DNA from: Rhizobium sp. BG4
Lineage (GTDB): Bacteria > Pseudomonadota > Alphaproteobacteria > Rhizobiales > Rhizobiaceae
Assembly: GCF_016864575.1 (NCBI RefSeq)
Contig: NZ_CP044125.1
Location: forward strand, 1,302,001 to 1,366,000
Reading direction: 5' to 3'
DNA length: 64,000 nucleotides
Positions within the stretch are counted from its first letter, which is position 1, and every line of letters begins with the position of its first letter. This document shows, piece after piece, positions 26,165-35,445 of the stretch. Position numbers and translations under genes: made by a program. Under the pieces are notes generated by a model. It worked only from the letters and a program-made list of their open reading frames with translations, made no database searches and was not told where the DNA came from.

Positions 26165-26848
26165 TCAGGCTTCCATGGAATAACCGGCACCGCGGACGGT
26201 GCGGATGACATCCTGCATGTTCGAGAAGTTGAGCGCCTTGCGCAGGCGGCCGACATGGACGTCGACGGTACGCTCGTCGACATAGATGTCGTGACCCCAG
26301 ACGCCGTCGAGCAGTTGCGAGCGCGAGAAGACGCGGCCCGGCGACGACATCAGAAACTCCAGGAGGCGGAACTCGGTCGGTCCGAGACGGACTTCGCGGG
26401 TCTTGCGGTGAACGCGGTGCGTTTCGCGGTCGAGTTCGATATCGCCGCACTTCAGCACGGTCGAGAGAACTTCCGGCTTGGCGCGGCGCAGCATCGCCTT
26501 GACGCGGGCAACGAGCTCGGGCGTCGAGAACGGCTTGACGACATAGTCGTCGGCGCCGGTCGACAGGCCGCGGACGCGCTCACTCTCTTCACCGCGCGCC
26601 GTCAGCATGATGATCGGCAAGCGCTCGGTTTCCGGGCGCATGCGCAGCCGGCGGCAGAGCTCGATGCCTGATACGCCAGGCAGCATCCAATCGAGGATAA
26701 GAAGGTCCGGCGTGCGCTCCTGAAGGCGGATTTCCGCCTCGTCGCCGCGCAGGATGGTATCGACTTCGAAACCTTCGGCTTCGAGATTGTAGCGAAGAAG
26801 CACGCTCAGTGCTTCTTCGTCTTCAACGACTGCAACTCTCGGGATCAT
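26165..26848 (-). CDS. phoB: Phosphate regulon response regulator
   Basis: A 227-residue OmpR-class regulator. The receiver domain has VAVVEDEEALSVLLRYNLE, the phospho-acceptor Asp in LLILDWMLPGVSG, and VVKPFSTPELVARVKAML. The winged-helix domain has RLGPTEFRLLEFLMSSPGRV, SRSQLLDGVWG and the recognition segment YVDERTVDVHVGRLRKAL. When PhoR phosphorylates it under phosphate limitation it binds Pho boxes. It is the last gene of the phoR-pstSCAB-phoU-phoB block, 33 bases after phoU. Confidence 0.96.
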   Translation of the reverse strand: MIPRVAVVEDEEALSVLLRYNLEAEGFEVDTILRGDEAEIRLQERTPDLLILDWMLPGVSGIELCRRLRMRPETERLPIIMLTARGEESERVRGLSTGADDYVVKPFSTPELVARVKAMLRRAKPEVLSTVLKCGDIELDRETHRVHRKTREVRLGPTEFRLLEFLMSSPGRVFSRSQLLDGVWGHDIYVDERTVDVHVGRLRKALNFSNMQDVIRTVRGAGYSMEA

Positions 26849-26881
26849 TCTATTCTGTCTCCTGAGGCCCGGTCCGGATGA

Positions 26882-27595
26882 TTATTCCGTTACCGCGCCG
26901 ACGGTGTTGGCGGTGTCGTCCTTCGGACGCTCGCCTTCCGGCTGAGCGCCGGTCGCCATGTAGTAGATGGTTTCAGCAATGTTCGTGGCGTGGTCGCCGA
27001 TGCGCTCGATGTTCTTGGCGCAGAAGAGCAGATGCGTGCAGCTGGTGATGTTGCGCGGATCTTCCATCATGTAGGTCAGGAGCTCGCGGAACAGCGACGT
27101 GTACATCGCGTCGATTTCCTCGTCGCGCTCGCGGATCGACTTCGCCTTGTCGGCAGCGCGCGTCGTGTAGACGTCGAGCACCTCCTTCAGCTGGACGAGC
27201 GCGAGCTCGGAGAGATGCTCCAGGCCACGGGCGAGCTTGCGCGGAACGCCGGTGCTCTGCACGGCGATGACGCGCTTTGCGGTGTTCTTGCCGAGGTCGC
27301 CGACGCGCTCGAGGTCTGCGGCGATGCGGATCGAACCCATGATCTCGCGCAGGTCCGACGCCATCGGCTGGCGGCGGGCGATGGTGACGATCGCCTTGTC
27401 GTTGATCTCGCGCTCGGCGTGATCGAGGATCACGTCGTCGGAGATGACCTTCTGCGCCAGCGCCGCGTCGCCGTTGACGAGGGCGCGGACAGCGTCGGAA
27501 ACCATCTGCTCGGCCAGGCCGCCCATTTCGGAAATGCGGCGCGAGAGGAACTTCAGGTCTTCGTCATACGCAGAAAAAATATGTGTCGATGCCAT
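26882..27595 (-). CDS. phoU: Phosphate signalling protein PhoU
   Basis: A 237-residue all-helical protein with the two PhoU repeats, including AEREINDKAIVTIARRQPMA with SDLREIMGSIRIAADLERVG in the first and FCAKNIERIGDHATNIAETI in the second. It links PstSCAB transport activity to PhoR and keeps the Pho regulon off when phosphate is plentiful. The ATG at 27595 (MASTHIFSAYDEDL) follows AAGGA; a much longer open extension upstream is not credible. It is 44 bases after pstB. Confidence 0.95.
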   Translation of the reverse strand: MASTHIFSAYDEDLKFLSRRISEMGGLAEQMVSDAVRALVNGDAALAQKVISDDVILDHAEREINDKAIVTIARRQPMASDLREIMGSIRIAADLERVGDLGKNTAKRVIAVQSTGVPRKLARGLEHLSELALVQLKEVLDVYTTRAADKAKSIRERDEEIDAMYTSLFRELLTYMMEDPRNITSCTHLLFCAKNIERIGDHATNIAETIYYMATGAQPEGERPKDDTANTVGAVTE

Positions 27596-27639
27596 GGGGA
27601 AAGTCCTTGAGTGTCTATCGGGGGTCGTGACGCCAAAGA

Positions 27640-28455
27640 TCAGCCGAAGCGGCCCATGATATAATCCTGGGTGCGCGGATCGTCCGGATTGGTGAACATC
27701 TTGTCGGTGTCGTTCTCCTCGACGAGGTTGCCGAGGTGGAACATGGCCGTGCGCTGCGAAACGCGGGCGGCCTGCTGCATGGAGTGCGTGACGATGACGA
27801 TCGTGTAGGCTTCGCGCAGCTCGTGGATCAGTTCCTCGACCTTTGCGGTGGCGATCGGGTCGAGTGCCGAGCACGGCTCGTCCATCAGGATGACTTCTGG
27901 CGAGACTGCAACAGCGCGGGCGATGCAGAGGCGCTGCTGCTGACCACCGGAGAGGCCGGTGCCGGATTCATGAACGCGGTCCTTGACCTCGTTCCAGAGG
28001 CCGGCGCGCTGCAGGCTGGTCTCGACGATCTGGTCCATGTCGGCCTTGGTCTTGGCGAGACCATGGATGCGCGGGCCGTAAGCGACGTTCTCATAGATCG
28101 ACTTTGGGAACGGGTTCGGCTTCTGGAACACCATGCCGACGCGGGCGCGCAGTTCGACCACGTCGATATCCGGATCGTAGATATCGTCGCCATCGAGCGT
28201 GATCTTGCCGGTGACGCGGCAATTGTCGATCGTGTCGTTCATGCGGTTCAGGCTGCGCAGGAAGGTGGACTTGCCGCAGCCGGACGGGCCGATGAGCGCC
28301 GTAACGGTGTTTTCGCGGATGTTCAGCTTGACGTCGAAGAGGGCGCGCTTTTCGCCGTAATAGACGGAAACGTCCTGGCCGATCATCTTGTAGGGAATGC
28401 TGTTCATCTTCTGGTCCAGAGCCTTTTCAACTGCTGCTTCTGTCAACATGTTCAT
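27640..28455 (-). CDS. pstB: Phosphate ABC transporter ATP-binding protein
   Basis: A 271-residue ATPase. Walker A is [19 protein letters not shown], the Q-loop [18 protein letters not shown], the signature [14 protein letters not shown], Walker [14 protein letters not shown], and the switch His is in [11 protein letters not shown]. It powers phosphate uptake through PstA and PstC. There is an N-terminal extension of about 20 residues before the core; a second start at MNSIPYK is possible. It sits 15 bases after pstA. Confidence 0.96.
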   Translation of the reverse strand: MNMLTEAAVEKALDQKMNSIPYKMIGQDVSVYYGEKRALFDVKLNIRENTVTALIGPSGCGKSTFLRSLNRMNDTIDNCRVTGKITLDGDDIYDPDIDVVELRARVGMVFQKPNPFPKSIYENVAYGPRIHGLAKTKADMDQIVETSLQRAGLWNEVKDRVHESGTGLSGGQQQRLCIARAVAVSPEVILMDEPCSALDPIATAKVEELIHELREAYTIVIVTHSMQQAARVSQRTAMFHLGNLVEENDTDKMFTNPDDPRTQDYIMGRFG

Positions 28456-28470
28456 TGGGTTTTACTCCGT

Positions 28471-29793
28471 TTACCAGCGGCGCTCAAAGCGACGGCGCAA
28501 GAGGATGGCTCCTAGGTTCATGACGATCAGGAACAGGAGAAGGACGATGATGGCACCCGACGTACGTTCGACGAAGGCGCGTTCGGCTTCGTTGGCCCAC
28601 ATGTAGACCTGGACGGGGAGCGCCGTGGACGGGTCGAGAGGCGTGGCCGGTGCATTGGCGACGAAGGCGACCATGCCGATCAGCAAGAGCGGCGCGGTTT
28701 CGCCGAGCGCGTGCGCCAGGCCGATGATGGTGCCGGTCAGGATGCCCGGCATGGCGAGCGGCAGCACATGGTGGAACACCATCTGCATCTTCGAGGCGCC
28801 GAGACCGAGAGCGGCCGCGCGGATCGACGGCGGGACGGCGCGAAGAGCCGCACGCGTCGCGATGATGATCGTCGGCAGCGTCATCAGCGTGAGCACCAGA
28901 CCGCCGACCAGCGAGGCCGAGCGCGGCATGCCCATGAAGTTGATGAACACTGAGAGACCGAGCAGACCGTAGACGATCGAGGGAACCGCAGCCAGGTTGT
29001 TGATGTTGACCTCGATGAGATCCGTCAGCCGGTTCTTCGGTGCGAATTCCTCGAGATAGATCGAGGCGGCGACACCGATCGGCAGCGACAGCACAAGAAC
29101 GATCGCCATCAGATAGAGCGAGCCGATGAGGGCAACGCCGAGGCCGGCGGCTTCAGGACGGCTGGAATTGCCGTTGACGAAGAGGCCCGTGTTGAACTGC
29201 TTGAAGAGAGCGCCGCTCGACTTCAGTTCGTTCATCCAGCCAACCTGCTTGTCGTTGACCTTGCGGTTCTTCTCATCGACGCTCAGATCGATCTGGCCCT
29301 TGTTGGCGCTGTCGACATTGGCGTCGGCCAGAACCGTGACGTTGATCGTCTTGCCGATGATCGACGGGTCGGCGACGACCATGTCGCGCAGCTGGATCGG
29401 AGCGCCCTTGGAGAGCATCGCCGAGGCATCGCGCACGTCGGGACGGCTCGATGCGTTGATGTTGAGCTGCTTGACGATGGCGTCACGCAGCAGGGCGCCG
29501 TAATTGGCGGCGATCAGGACGGACGGATCGGTCGCGCGCTTGTTGCTCGGATCGATCGTCTTTTCGGTGAACTCGATCGGCAGCGAGATCGCGGTCTGCT
29601 GGAAGGCCGTGTAGCCCTGACGGATGACCGTCGACAGCAGGATGACCAGGAAGATCAAGCCGAAGGAGATTGCGGCAATGCCATAGGCCTGGAAGCGGCG
29701 TTCGGCGGCATAGCGGCGCTTGATGCCGATGTCCCGGCGCGCAGGCGCCTTGGATACGAGAGTGCCGGAAACCGGAGAAGCGATATTCGTCAT
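28471..29793 (-). CDS. pstA: Phosphate ABC transporter permease PstA
   Basis: A 440-residue inner-membrane permease, longer than the roughly 300 residues of E. coli PstA. After the first helix (about 50-75) there is a large periplasmic insertion (about 80-220), common in alphaproteobacteria. The transport domain follows, with the EAA-type loop ALRAVPPSIRAAALGLGASK. The ATG at 29793 overlaps the pstC stop by four bases (ATGA), so they are translationally coupled. Confidence 0.93.
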   Translation of the reverse strand: MTNIASPVSGTLVSKAPARRDIGIKRRYAAERRFQAYGIAAISFGLIFLVILLSTVIRQGYTAFQQTAISLPIEFTEKTIDPSNKRATDPSVLIAANYGALLRDAIVKQLNINASSRPDVRDASAMLSKGAPIQLRDMVVADPSIIGKTINVTVLADANVDSANKGQIDLSVDEKNRKVNDKQVGWMNELKSSGALFKQFNTGLFVNGNSSRPEAAGLGVALIGSLYLMAIVLVLSLPIGVAASIYLEEFAPKNRLTDLIEVNINNLAAVPSIVYGLLGLSVFINFMGMPRSASLVGGLVLTLMTLPTIIIATRAALRAVPPSIRAAALGLGASKMQMVFHHVLPLAMPGILTGTIIGLAHALGETAPLLLIGMVAFVANAPATPLDPSTALPVQVYMWANEAERAFVERTSGAIIVLLLFLIVMNLGAILLRRRFERRW

Positions 29794-31271
29794 TCGTACT
29801 GCTCCCGGTATTTGCGCACGATGTAGAGCGCGTAGATATTGAGGCAAAGCGTGATCAGGAAGAGCGTGATGCCGAGCGCGAAGGCGACGAGCGTCTGCGG
29901 CGAGGTGAATTCAAGGTCACCCGTCAGCTGGTTGACGATCTTGACGGTCACAGTGGTCATCGGCTCGAACGGATTGATCTGCATGCGGGCGGCAACACCG
30001 GCTGCAAGCACGACGATCATGGTTTCGCCGATGGCGCGCGAGGCGGTCATCAGCAGTGCGCCGACGATGCCCGGGAGAGCAGCGGGAAGCACTACCTTCT
30101 TGATGGTTTCGGAGCGCGTGGCACCGAGGCCGAGCGAACCGTCACGCAGGGCACGTGGCACGGCGGTGATGATGTCGTCCGACAGCGAGGAGACGTATGG
30201 GATCAGCATGATGCCCATGACGATACCGGCGGTCAGAACGCTCTGTGCCTGGATGAAGTTCGTGTAGTTGCCCGTCAGGAGGCCGCTGACCTGCGAGGAA
30301 AGATCGCGCAGGAACGGGCCGACGGTGACGAGGGCGAAGAAGCCGTAGACGATGGTCGGGATACCGGCCAGAACTTCGAGCAGCGGCTTTGCCAGCGAGC
30401 GAAGCTTCGGCGAGGCATATTCGGCCATGTAGATCGCCGCAAACAGGCCGACCGGAACGGCGACCAGCATGGCGACGAAGCCGATATAGAGCGTGCCGAG
30501 CAGCAGCGGGATGAGACCGAACTGGCCTTCCGACGAGCTGCCGGCGCCGGCAAAGCGCGGATCCCAGACGGTGCCGAAGAAGAATTCGAGCGGTGGGACG
30601 CTGGCGAAGAAGCGCAGGGCTTCCGACAGCATCGACAGAACGATGCCGATCGTCGTCAGAATGGCGATCGAGGATGCCAGGAGCAGACCCCAGAGCATGA
30701 CGCGCTCGACGCGGTTACGGGCGCGGAAGCGGGGCGTGATGCCGCGCAGCGCATAGAGCGCACCGGCAACGGCAAGCACCAGCACGATGGCGCTCATGAT
30801 CAGGCGGCTGCCAGCGCTTTCGGCGTTCAGCAGCTTGGCGGCGTCCAGCATGTAGGGCTGCGGCTCGCCGGCGAGCGGAACGCCCTTTTCGTTGAGCTTG
30901 GCCTGGACGGCCTTGGTGTCGGCACCGAGCGCGGTGAGCTCGTCAGCCGTCAGCAGATTGAACCCGCGGCCGATAGTGGCGACCATGCTGTAGCTCAAGT
31001 CCTGCTCGGCAGCACTCTTGGCCTTCACATCTTCAGGGAAGGCGTTGCGGACGGTGGATTCGATGATGCCCGGGCTGGCGGCGAGCCAGACACAGAGAAC
31101 GACGAGGGCCGGAAGGACGGCCCAGATGGCGGCATAGGCGCCGTAGTAACCCGGCCGCGAATGCAGCGCGGAAGACTTGCCCCCGGCAAGCGCCGTGGCA
31201 CGGCTGCGGGCGGCCACATAGGCCAGCGCGCCGAACACCACGAGACACAAGAGTATAATGGATGTGCTCAT
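29790..31271 (-). CDS. pstC: Phosphate ABC transporter permease PstC
   Basis: A 493-residue permease with an N-terminal extension of two further helices and a periplasmic stretch before the usual six-helix domain. The EAA-type loop is VPRALRDGSLGLGATRSETI, and GALLMTASRAIGETMIVVLA matches the PstC helix. ATGA overlap with pstA. It lies 159 bases downstream of pstS, with a strong hairpin between. Confidence 0.93.
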   Translation of the reverse strand: MSTSIILLCLVVFGALAYVAARSRATALAGGKSSALHSRPGYYGAYAAIWAVLPALVVLCVWLAASPGIIESTVRNAFPEDVKAKSAAEQDLSYSMVATIGRGFNLLTADELTALGADTKAVQAKLNEKGVPLAGEPQPYMLDAAKLLNAESAGSRLIMSAIVLVLAVAGALYALRGITPRFRARNRVERVMLWGLLLASSIAILTTIGIVLSMLSEALRFFASVPPLEFFFGTVWDPRFAGAGSSSEGQFGLIPLLLGTLYIGFVAMLVAVPVGLFAAIYMAEYASPKLRSLAKPLLEVLAGIPTIVYGFFALVTVGPFLRDLSSQVSGLLTGNYTNFIQAQSVLTAGIVMGIMLIPYVSSLSDDIITAVPRALRDGSLGLGATRSETIKKVVLPAALPGIVGALLMTASRAIGETMIVVLAAGVAARMQINPFEPMTTVTVKIVNQLTGDLEFTSPQTLVAFALGITLFLITLCLNIYALYIVRKYREQYE

Positions 31272-31388
31272 TCTTTACGTCCCCAGGCGCTCAGCCCCAA
31301 GAGCATATGCGGCGATGTCCCCGCACAGCTTCCCAATCATGGACAAACTCAAAACCTTGCCATGCAGCGGCAAGGGTACTGTCATTAG

Positions 31389-31422
31389 AAAACCGGCGCG
31401 GCACCCCCTGATGCCGCGCCGG
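31389..31422 (-). terminator. Intercistronic hairpin between pstS and pstC
   Basis: CCGGCGCGGCA (31393-31403) is exactly complementary to TGCCGCGCCGG (31412-31422); on the minus strand TTTT follows. It would stop most transcripts after pstS and protect the pstS mRNA, leaving the binding protein in excess over the membrane parts. Confidence 0.8.
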
Positions 31423-31430
31423 CTTATGCA

Positions 31431-32465
31431 TTACATGGTCTTTTCGGCTTCGACGGCCTTGCGGATTTCTTCGCGCTCGGCGTCCGGAGCAGCAACCAGG
31501 CCGTATTCGACGAGCGGGCTGTCAGGGCCGATCATCTGGTCGGATACGAAGAAGTTGACGTATTCCTTCAGGCCCGGGACGGCGCCGAGATGTGCCTTCT
31601 TGACGTAGAAGAACAGCGGGCGGGAAACCGGGTAGGTGCCGTTCGAGATGGTCTCGGTCGACGGAACGATGCCGCTCATGGTCGCGACCTTGAGCTTGTC
31701 AGCGTTGTTTTCGTAGAAGGAGAGACCGAAGACGCCAACGCCGGTCTTGTTGGCAGCGATGCGTGCCAGCGTTTCCGGATAGTCGCCGTCGATGTCGACT
31801 GCAGCGCCGTCCTTACGGACTGCAACACAAGCCTTGGCCTGAGCAGCCTTGTCGGTGATTTCCTTGGCGATAACTTCCTGAGCGCCCGAAGCCTTGCAGC
31901 CTGCAGCGAGAACGTTCAGTTCGAAGACTTCGCGGGTGCCGTGCTTTTCGCCCGGGATGTAGGCAGCGATATCAACAGCCGGGAGCTTCGGGTTGACTTC
32001 CGACCACTTCTTGTAGGGGTTGGCAACGAGCTTGCCGTCAACGACGACCTGAGCGGCCAGAGCCTTGTAGAGGTCTTCCGGAACGTAAGCGACGTCGGGG
32101 TTGGAAGCGTCGGTTGCGAAGACGATACCATCATAACCGATCTTGACTTCCTGGATGTCCGTTACGCCCGCAGCCTTGCAGGCTTCCATTTCGTTCTTGT
32201 TGATCGGACGCGAAGCGTTGGCAACGTCGATCGTGTCTTCGCCGACGCCCTTGCAGAATTCCTTGAGGCCAGCGCCCGTGCCGCCGGATTCAACAACCGG
32301 CGTCTTGAAGTTGGTGAAGGTTTCGCCGAAGGACTCGGCAACGATCTTGGCGTAAGGCAGAACGGTGGACGAGCCGGCAACCTGGATCTGGTCGCGAGCG
32401 GCTGCAGCGCCTGCAAAAGCAACGGTTGCGGCGAGAGCGGCAACGGTGAGTTTAAGCGTGTTCAT
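31431..32465 (-). CDS. pstS: Periplasmic phosphate-binding protein
   Basis: A 344-residue protein with a signal peptide (about 1-23, ending AGAAAARD). The phosphate-binding fold starts IQVAGSSTVLPYAKIVAESF, with VESGGTGAGLKEFCKG, IDVANASRPINKNEM and EVKIGYDGIVFATD; these loops bind phosphate in the family. It delivers phosphate to PstCA. The ATG at 32465 starts the signal peptide. Three Pho-box repeats lie about 110-140 bases upstream. Confidence 0.96.
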   Translation of the reverse strand: MNTLKLTVAALAATVAFAGAAAARDQIQVAGSSTVLPYAKIVAESFGETFTNFKTPVVESGGTGAGLKEFCKGVGEDTIDVANASRPINKNEMEACKAAGVTDIQEVKIGYDGIVFATDASNPDVAYVPEDLYKALAAQVVVDGKLVANPYKKWSEVNPKLPAVDIAAYIPGEKHGTREVFELNVLAAGCKASGAQEVIAKEITDKAAQAKACVAVRKDGAAVDIDGDYPETLARIAANKTGVGVFGLSFYENNADKLKVATMSGIVPSTETISNGTYPVSRPLFFYVKKAHLGAVPGLKEYVNFFVSDQMIGPDSPLVEYGLVAAPDAEREEIRKAVEAEKTM

Positions 32466-32570
32466 CAGAAAAATCTCCCGGCATTGGGCTTTGTGTGGGC
32501 AGGCCCCCCAGGGCCCTCGCATTGCCTTTTTTCATCGGCAGCCACTCTTTAGCCCCTGATGCACAGAGCT

Positions 32571-32602
32571 TTTATGTCACTTTGATGAAACATTTGTGAC
32601 AG
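32571..32602 (-). promoter_or_regulatory. Pho box with three 7-base repeats and -10 element for pstS
   Basis: On the minus strand CTGTCAC (32602-32596), GTTTCAT (32591-32585) and GTGACAT (32580-32574) are spaced by exactly four bases, the 11-base period of PhoB sites (consensus CTGTCAT). CATAAA (32576-32571), overlapping the third repeat, is the likely -10. Confidence 0.8.
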
Positions 32603-32664
32603 TCTAAAATACTGAAATTCATAGATAAAATTTTTCGATGTAATGGGTGTGTTGCGGCTTTATG

Positions 32665-33918
32665 TCAAAACCGCACGGTAAAGGCCGTTCCCTTGCCAAC
32701 CTCGGACTTAACGATCAGCCGTGCACGATGGCGGGTTAGGATATGCTTGACGATGGCAAGCCCCAGACCGGTGCCCTTTTTCGAGCGGCTGTCCTCGATA
32801 TTGACGCGGTAGAAGCGCTCGGTAAGGCGCGGCACATGCTCGGCGGGGATGCCGGGTCCGCGGTCCGCGACGGTGACTTCGACAGGCTGGCCCTGGCCGT
32901 TCTTGATCGAGACGTCGACCGTCTTGCCTTCCTGGCCGTATTTGCAGGCGTTCTCGATCAGGTTTTCGAAGACCTGCACCAGTTCGTCGCGGTCACCCAA
33001 CACCTCCGCCCGGCCTTCCGGCAGATTGAGATTGATCTCGACGCCGACATCCTTCGCCAGCGGCTGCAGGGAATCCCGGACATGGCCGAGCAGCGGCACG
33101 AGATCGACCTTTTCATCGGGCGCGATATGCGACTTCAACTCAAGCCGCGACAGCGACAGCAAATCGTCCACGAGACGGCTCATGCGGGTCGTCTGGTCGA
33201 ACATGATGCCAAGGAAGCGTTCCTGCGCCTTGGCATCGTTCTTGGCCGGACCTTGGATAGTCTCGATGAAGCCGCGCAGCGAGGCGAGCGGCGTGCGCAG
33301 CTCGTGGCTGGCATTGGCGACGAAATCCGAGCGCATACGGTCGATGCGGCGGACTTCCGAGATATCGCGGAAGGAGAGCATGAAGAAACGCTCGCCACCC
33401 TCCCCCTCGCCGAGATCGATCGGGGCGCTGCGGACGATATAGACCCGTTCGGAAGGAAGCCGCTCGGAATGCTCGATCTGGTTCGGCGCATTGGTGGCGA
33501 TCGTTTCGCGCACCATGTCGAGAATGCCGGGCGAGCGCAGGCGCGCCGAAAGATGCGCACCGATGATCATCTCGCCGAAGGCCTTTTCGGCCGCGCGGTT
33601 CTGGAACAGCACCGAGGCATCGCCGGAGAGAACCATGACGGGGATATCGAGCCCGGCAAGCGTGGCGGCCACTTCAGGCAAGCGGCTCTTCGGCGCTTCC
33701 GGCTCAGGCTCAGGAATTTCGGCAAGCTTGGCCTGCACTGCCGGTTCGGCATTCATGACGACGACCAGCAGCATCAGGATGACAAGCGCCAGCACGCCCC
33801 ATTTGTTCATCCCCGAGACCAGCGCCACCAGCCCGATGACCAGAGCGGCGAGAAGCACGGGGCGTTCCTGCCTGATGCGGGCCATCAGCCCCGATGTCCA
33901 CGGCATTTCCTCTTCCAC
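32665..33918 (-). CDS. phoR: Phosphate regulon sensor histidine kinase
   Basis: A 417-residue membrane kinase. Two close N-terminal helices (about 18-58) anchor it; a PAS domain follows (about 85-180). The phospho-acceptor His is near residue 204 in FVANASHELRTPLASLRGF, and the ATPase domain has NLIENACKYG, DRGPGIPAEHVPRLTERFYR and GTGLGLAIVKHIL. It phosphorylates PhoB. The GTG at 33918 has GAGGGG upstream; an ATG four codons in is an alternative. It opens the pho-pst block and is divergent from ppk2. Confidence 0.94.
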   Translation of the reverse strand: MEEEMPWTSGLMARIRQERPVLLAALVIGLVALVSGMNKWGVLALVILMLLVVVMNAEPAVQAKLAEIPEPEPEAPKSRLPEVAATLAGLDIPVMVLSGDASVLFQNRAAEKAFGEMIIGAHLSARLRSPGILDMVRETIATNAPNQIEHSERLPSERVYIVRSAPIDLGEGEGGERFFMLSFRDISEVRRIDRMRSDFVANASHELRTPLASLRGFIETIQGPAKNDAKAQERFLGIMFDQTTRMSRLVDDLLSLSRLELKSHIAPDEKVDLVPLLGHVRDSLQPLAKDVGVEINLNLPEGRAEVLGDRDELVQVFENLIENACKYGQEGKTVDVSIKNGQGQPVEVTVADRGPGIPAEHVPRLTERFYRVNIEDSRSKKGTGLGLAIVKHILTRHRARLIVKSEVGKGTAFTVRF

Positions 33919-34123
33919 TTGCCCCTCGCCCGGCTTTCAGTCGCAATCATTGCTTCAAACTTTGCCTGATAGCCGTGATTCATGACAGAAGTTTTCGACT
34001 GCTTCCACCAAGCGAAAAAGCCGCAGTGGAAACACACAACTATTTTCATACCGCGGCGAGCAATTTGATTTTTAACGCGAAATATGATCGCCTGCTCAGA
34101 AGCCGAAGCGCCGGGAGGAAATG

Positions 34124-35005
34124 ATGGCCGAAGATGTCGAGAGCCGCGCAGTCGAACTGGATATCAGAGGCAAGAAGCGCGTCTTCGATGTGGACGATCC
34201 GGTGCTGCCTGCCTGGATCGACGAAAAGGCACTCGAATCCGGCGACTTTCCCTACAAGAAGAAGCTGAAGGAAGAAGAGTATCTCGAAGACCTCGATAAG
34301 CTTCAGGTGGAGCTCGTCAAGGTGCAGTTCTGGCTGCAGGCGACCGGCAAGCGCGTCATGGCGGTGTTCGAGGGACGCGATGCGGCCGGCAAGGGCGGCG
34401 CGATCTCGGCCTCCTCCGGCAAGATGAACCCCCGCCTTGCGCGTGTCGTCGCGCTCGCCAAGCCGAACGACCGCGAGCTCGGGCAGTGGTATTTCCAGCG
34501 CTATATCGCGCAGTTTCCAACGGCCGGTGAATTCGTGCTCTTCGACCGTTCCTGGTATAACCGCGCCGGCGTCGAGCCGGTCATGGGCTTCTGCACACCG
34601 AAGCAATACGAGGATTTTCTCGAGCAGGCGCCGCTGCTCGAAAAGGTCATCGCCCATGAGGGCATCTATCTCTTCAAGTTCTACCTCGATATCGGCCGCG
34701 AAATGCAGCTGAAGCGCTTTCATGACCGGCGGCACGATCCGCTCAAGGTTTGGAAGCTATCTTCCATGGATATCGCGGCACTGACGAAATGGGGCGACTA
34801 CAGCGACAAGCGCGACCGGATGCTGAAGGCAACGCATACGGACGCAGCGCCCTGGACCGTCATCCGCGCCAACGACAAGCGGCGCGCCCGTCTCAATCTC
34901 ATCCGTCACATGCTGAAGACGATGGATTATGACGGCAAGGACGAGAAGGCGATCGGCGAGCTGGATGAGAAGATCATCGGCTGGGGTCCGGGCTTTCTGA
35001 AATAG
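34124..35005 (+). CDS. ppk2: Polyphosphate kinase 2
   Basis: A 293-residue class I PPK2, which reversibly moves phosphate between polyphosphate and nucleoside diphosphates. Walker A is [13 protein letters not shown], Walker B and lid region [14 protein letters not shown], followed by [20 protein letters not shown] and [15 protein letters not shown]. The residues after Walker A ([10 protein letters not shown]) differ from the TIKR-type sequence usual in the family. GGAGG sits five bases before the ATG at 34124; another ATG is one codon earlier. Divergent from phoR, so polyphosphate use may be tied to phosphate supply. Confidence 0.92.
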   Translation: MAEDVESRAVELDIRGKKRVFDVDDPVLPAWIDEKALESGDFPYKKKLKEEEYLEDLDKLQVELVKVQFWLQATGKRVMAVFEGRDAAGKGGAISASSGKMNPRLARVVALAKPNDRELGQWYFQRYIAQFPTAGEFVLFDRSWYNRAGVEPVMGFCTPKQYEDFLEQAPLLEKVIAHEGIYLFKFYLDIGREMQLKRFHDRRHDPLKVWKLSSMDIAALTKWGDYSDKRDRMLKATHTDAAPWTVIRANDKRRARLNLIRHMLKTMDYDGKDEKAIGELDEKIIGWGPGFLK

Positions 35006-35013
35006 GAGTGAAG

Positions 35014-35436
35014 ATGCGGCCTGCGGCTGTAATCGGCGGACTACTCGTGATGATGGGGCTGGCGGCTGAGGCGCAGGCCTGCGTGCTGCTGCAGGATGTC
35101 GATTACAGCGTGCTCTACCGCTCGGATGCGATCGTCCGCGCCAAGGTCGTCGGCTATCAGGCGCGTCCCGAGCAGAAGGATGCGCTGTTCCGCCTGGAAA
35201 TCGAGCAGGTACTATCAGGCAAGCCGCTTGCGGCACCCGTGATCGAAGCGCGCTGGGAACGGCGCTACAAACCGGCGCCGCAAATCTGGGATGGCTACAA
35301 CAACGTCATCGTCGGCCTGAAACTGACCAATGGCGCTCCAGCATTGATCGTGCGCGAAAGCTGCGGTTTCGACGGCATCGTCGAGGATACGCCGCAGGAC
35401 CTCTCGATTCTGCTCAGCCAGGCACCCGGCACCTGA
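35014..35436 (+). CDS. Small exported protein of unknown function
   Basis: A 140-residue protein with a signal peptide (about 1-22, ending EAQAC) and a mature part that begins CVLLQDVDYSVLYRSDAIVR. Two cysteines (near the mature N-terminus and in VRESCGFDG) may form a disulfide. The beta-strand pattern hints at a small immunoglobulin-like domain, but no family was recognised. It follows ppk2 by eight bases with GGAG before the ATG, so it is probably co-transcribed with it. Confidence 0.72.
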   Translation: MRPAAVIGGLLVMMGLAAEAQACVLLQDVDYSVLYRSDAIVRAKVVGYQARPEQKDALFRLEIEQVLSGKPLAAPVIEARWERRYKPAPQIWDGYNNVIVGLKLTNGAPALIVRESCGFDGIVEDTPQDLSILLSQAPGT

Positions 35437-35445
35437 CGCGTCGGC

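Noticed and set aside
33982..33988. A full Pho box before phoR.
   Set aside because: One exact CTGTCAT is present but neither neighbour at the 11-base period matches, so it was not listed as a site.
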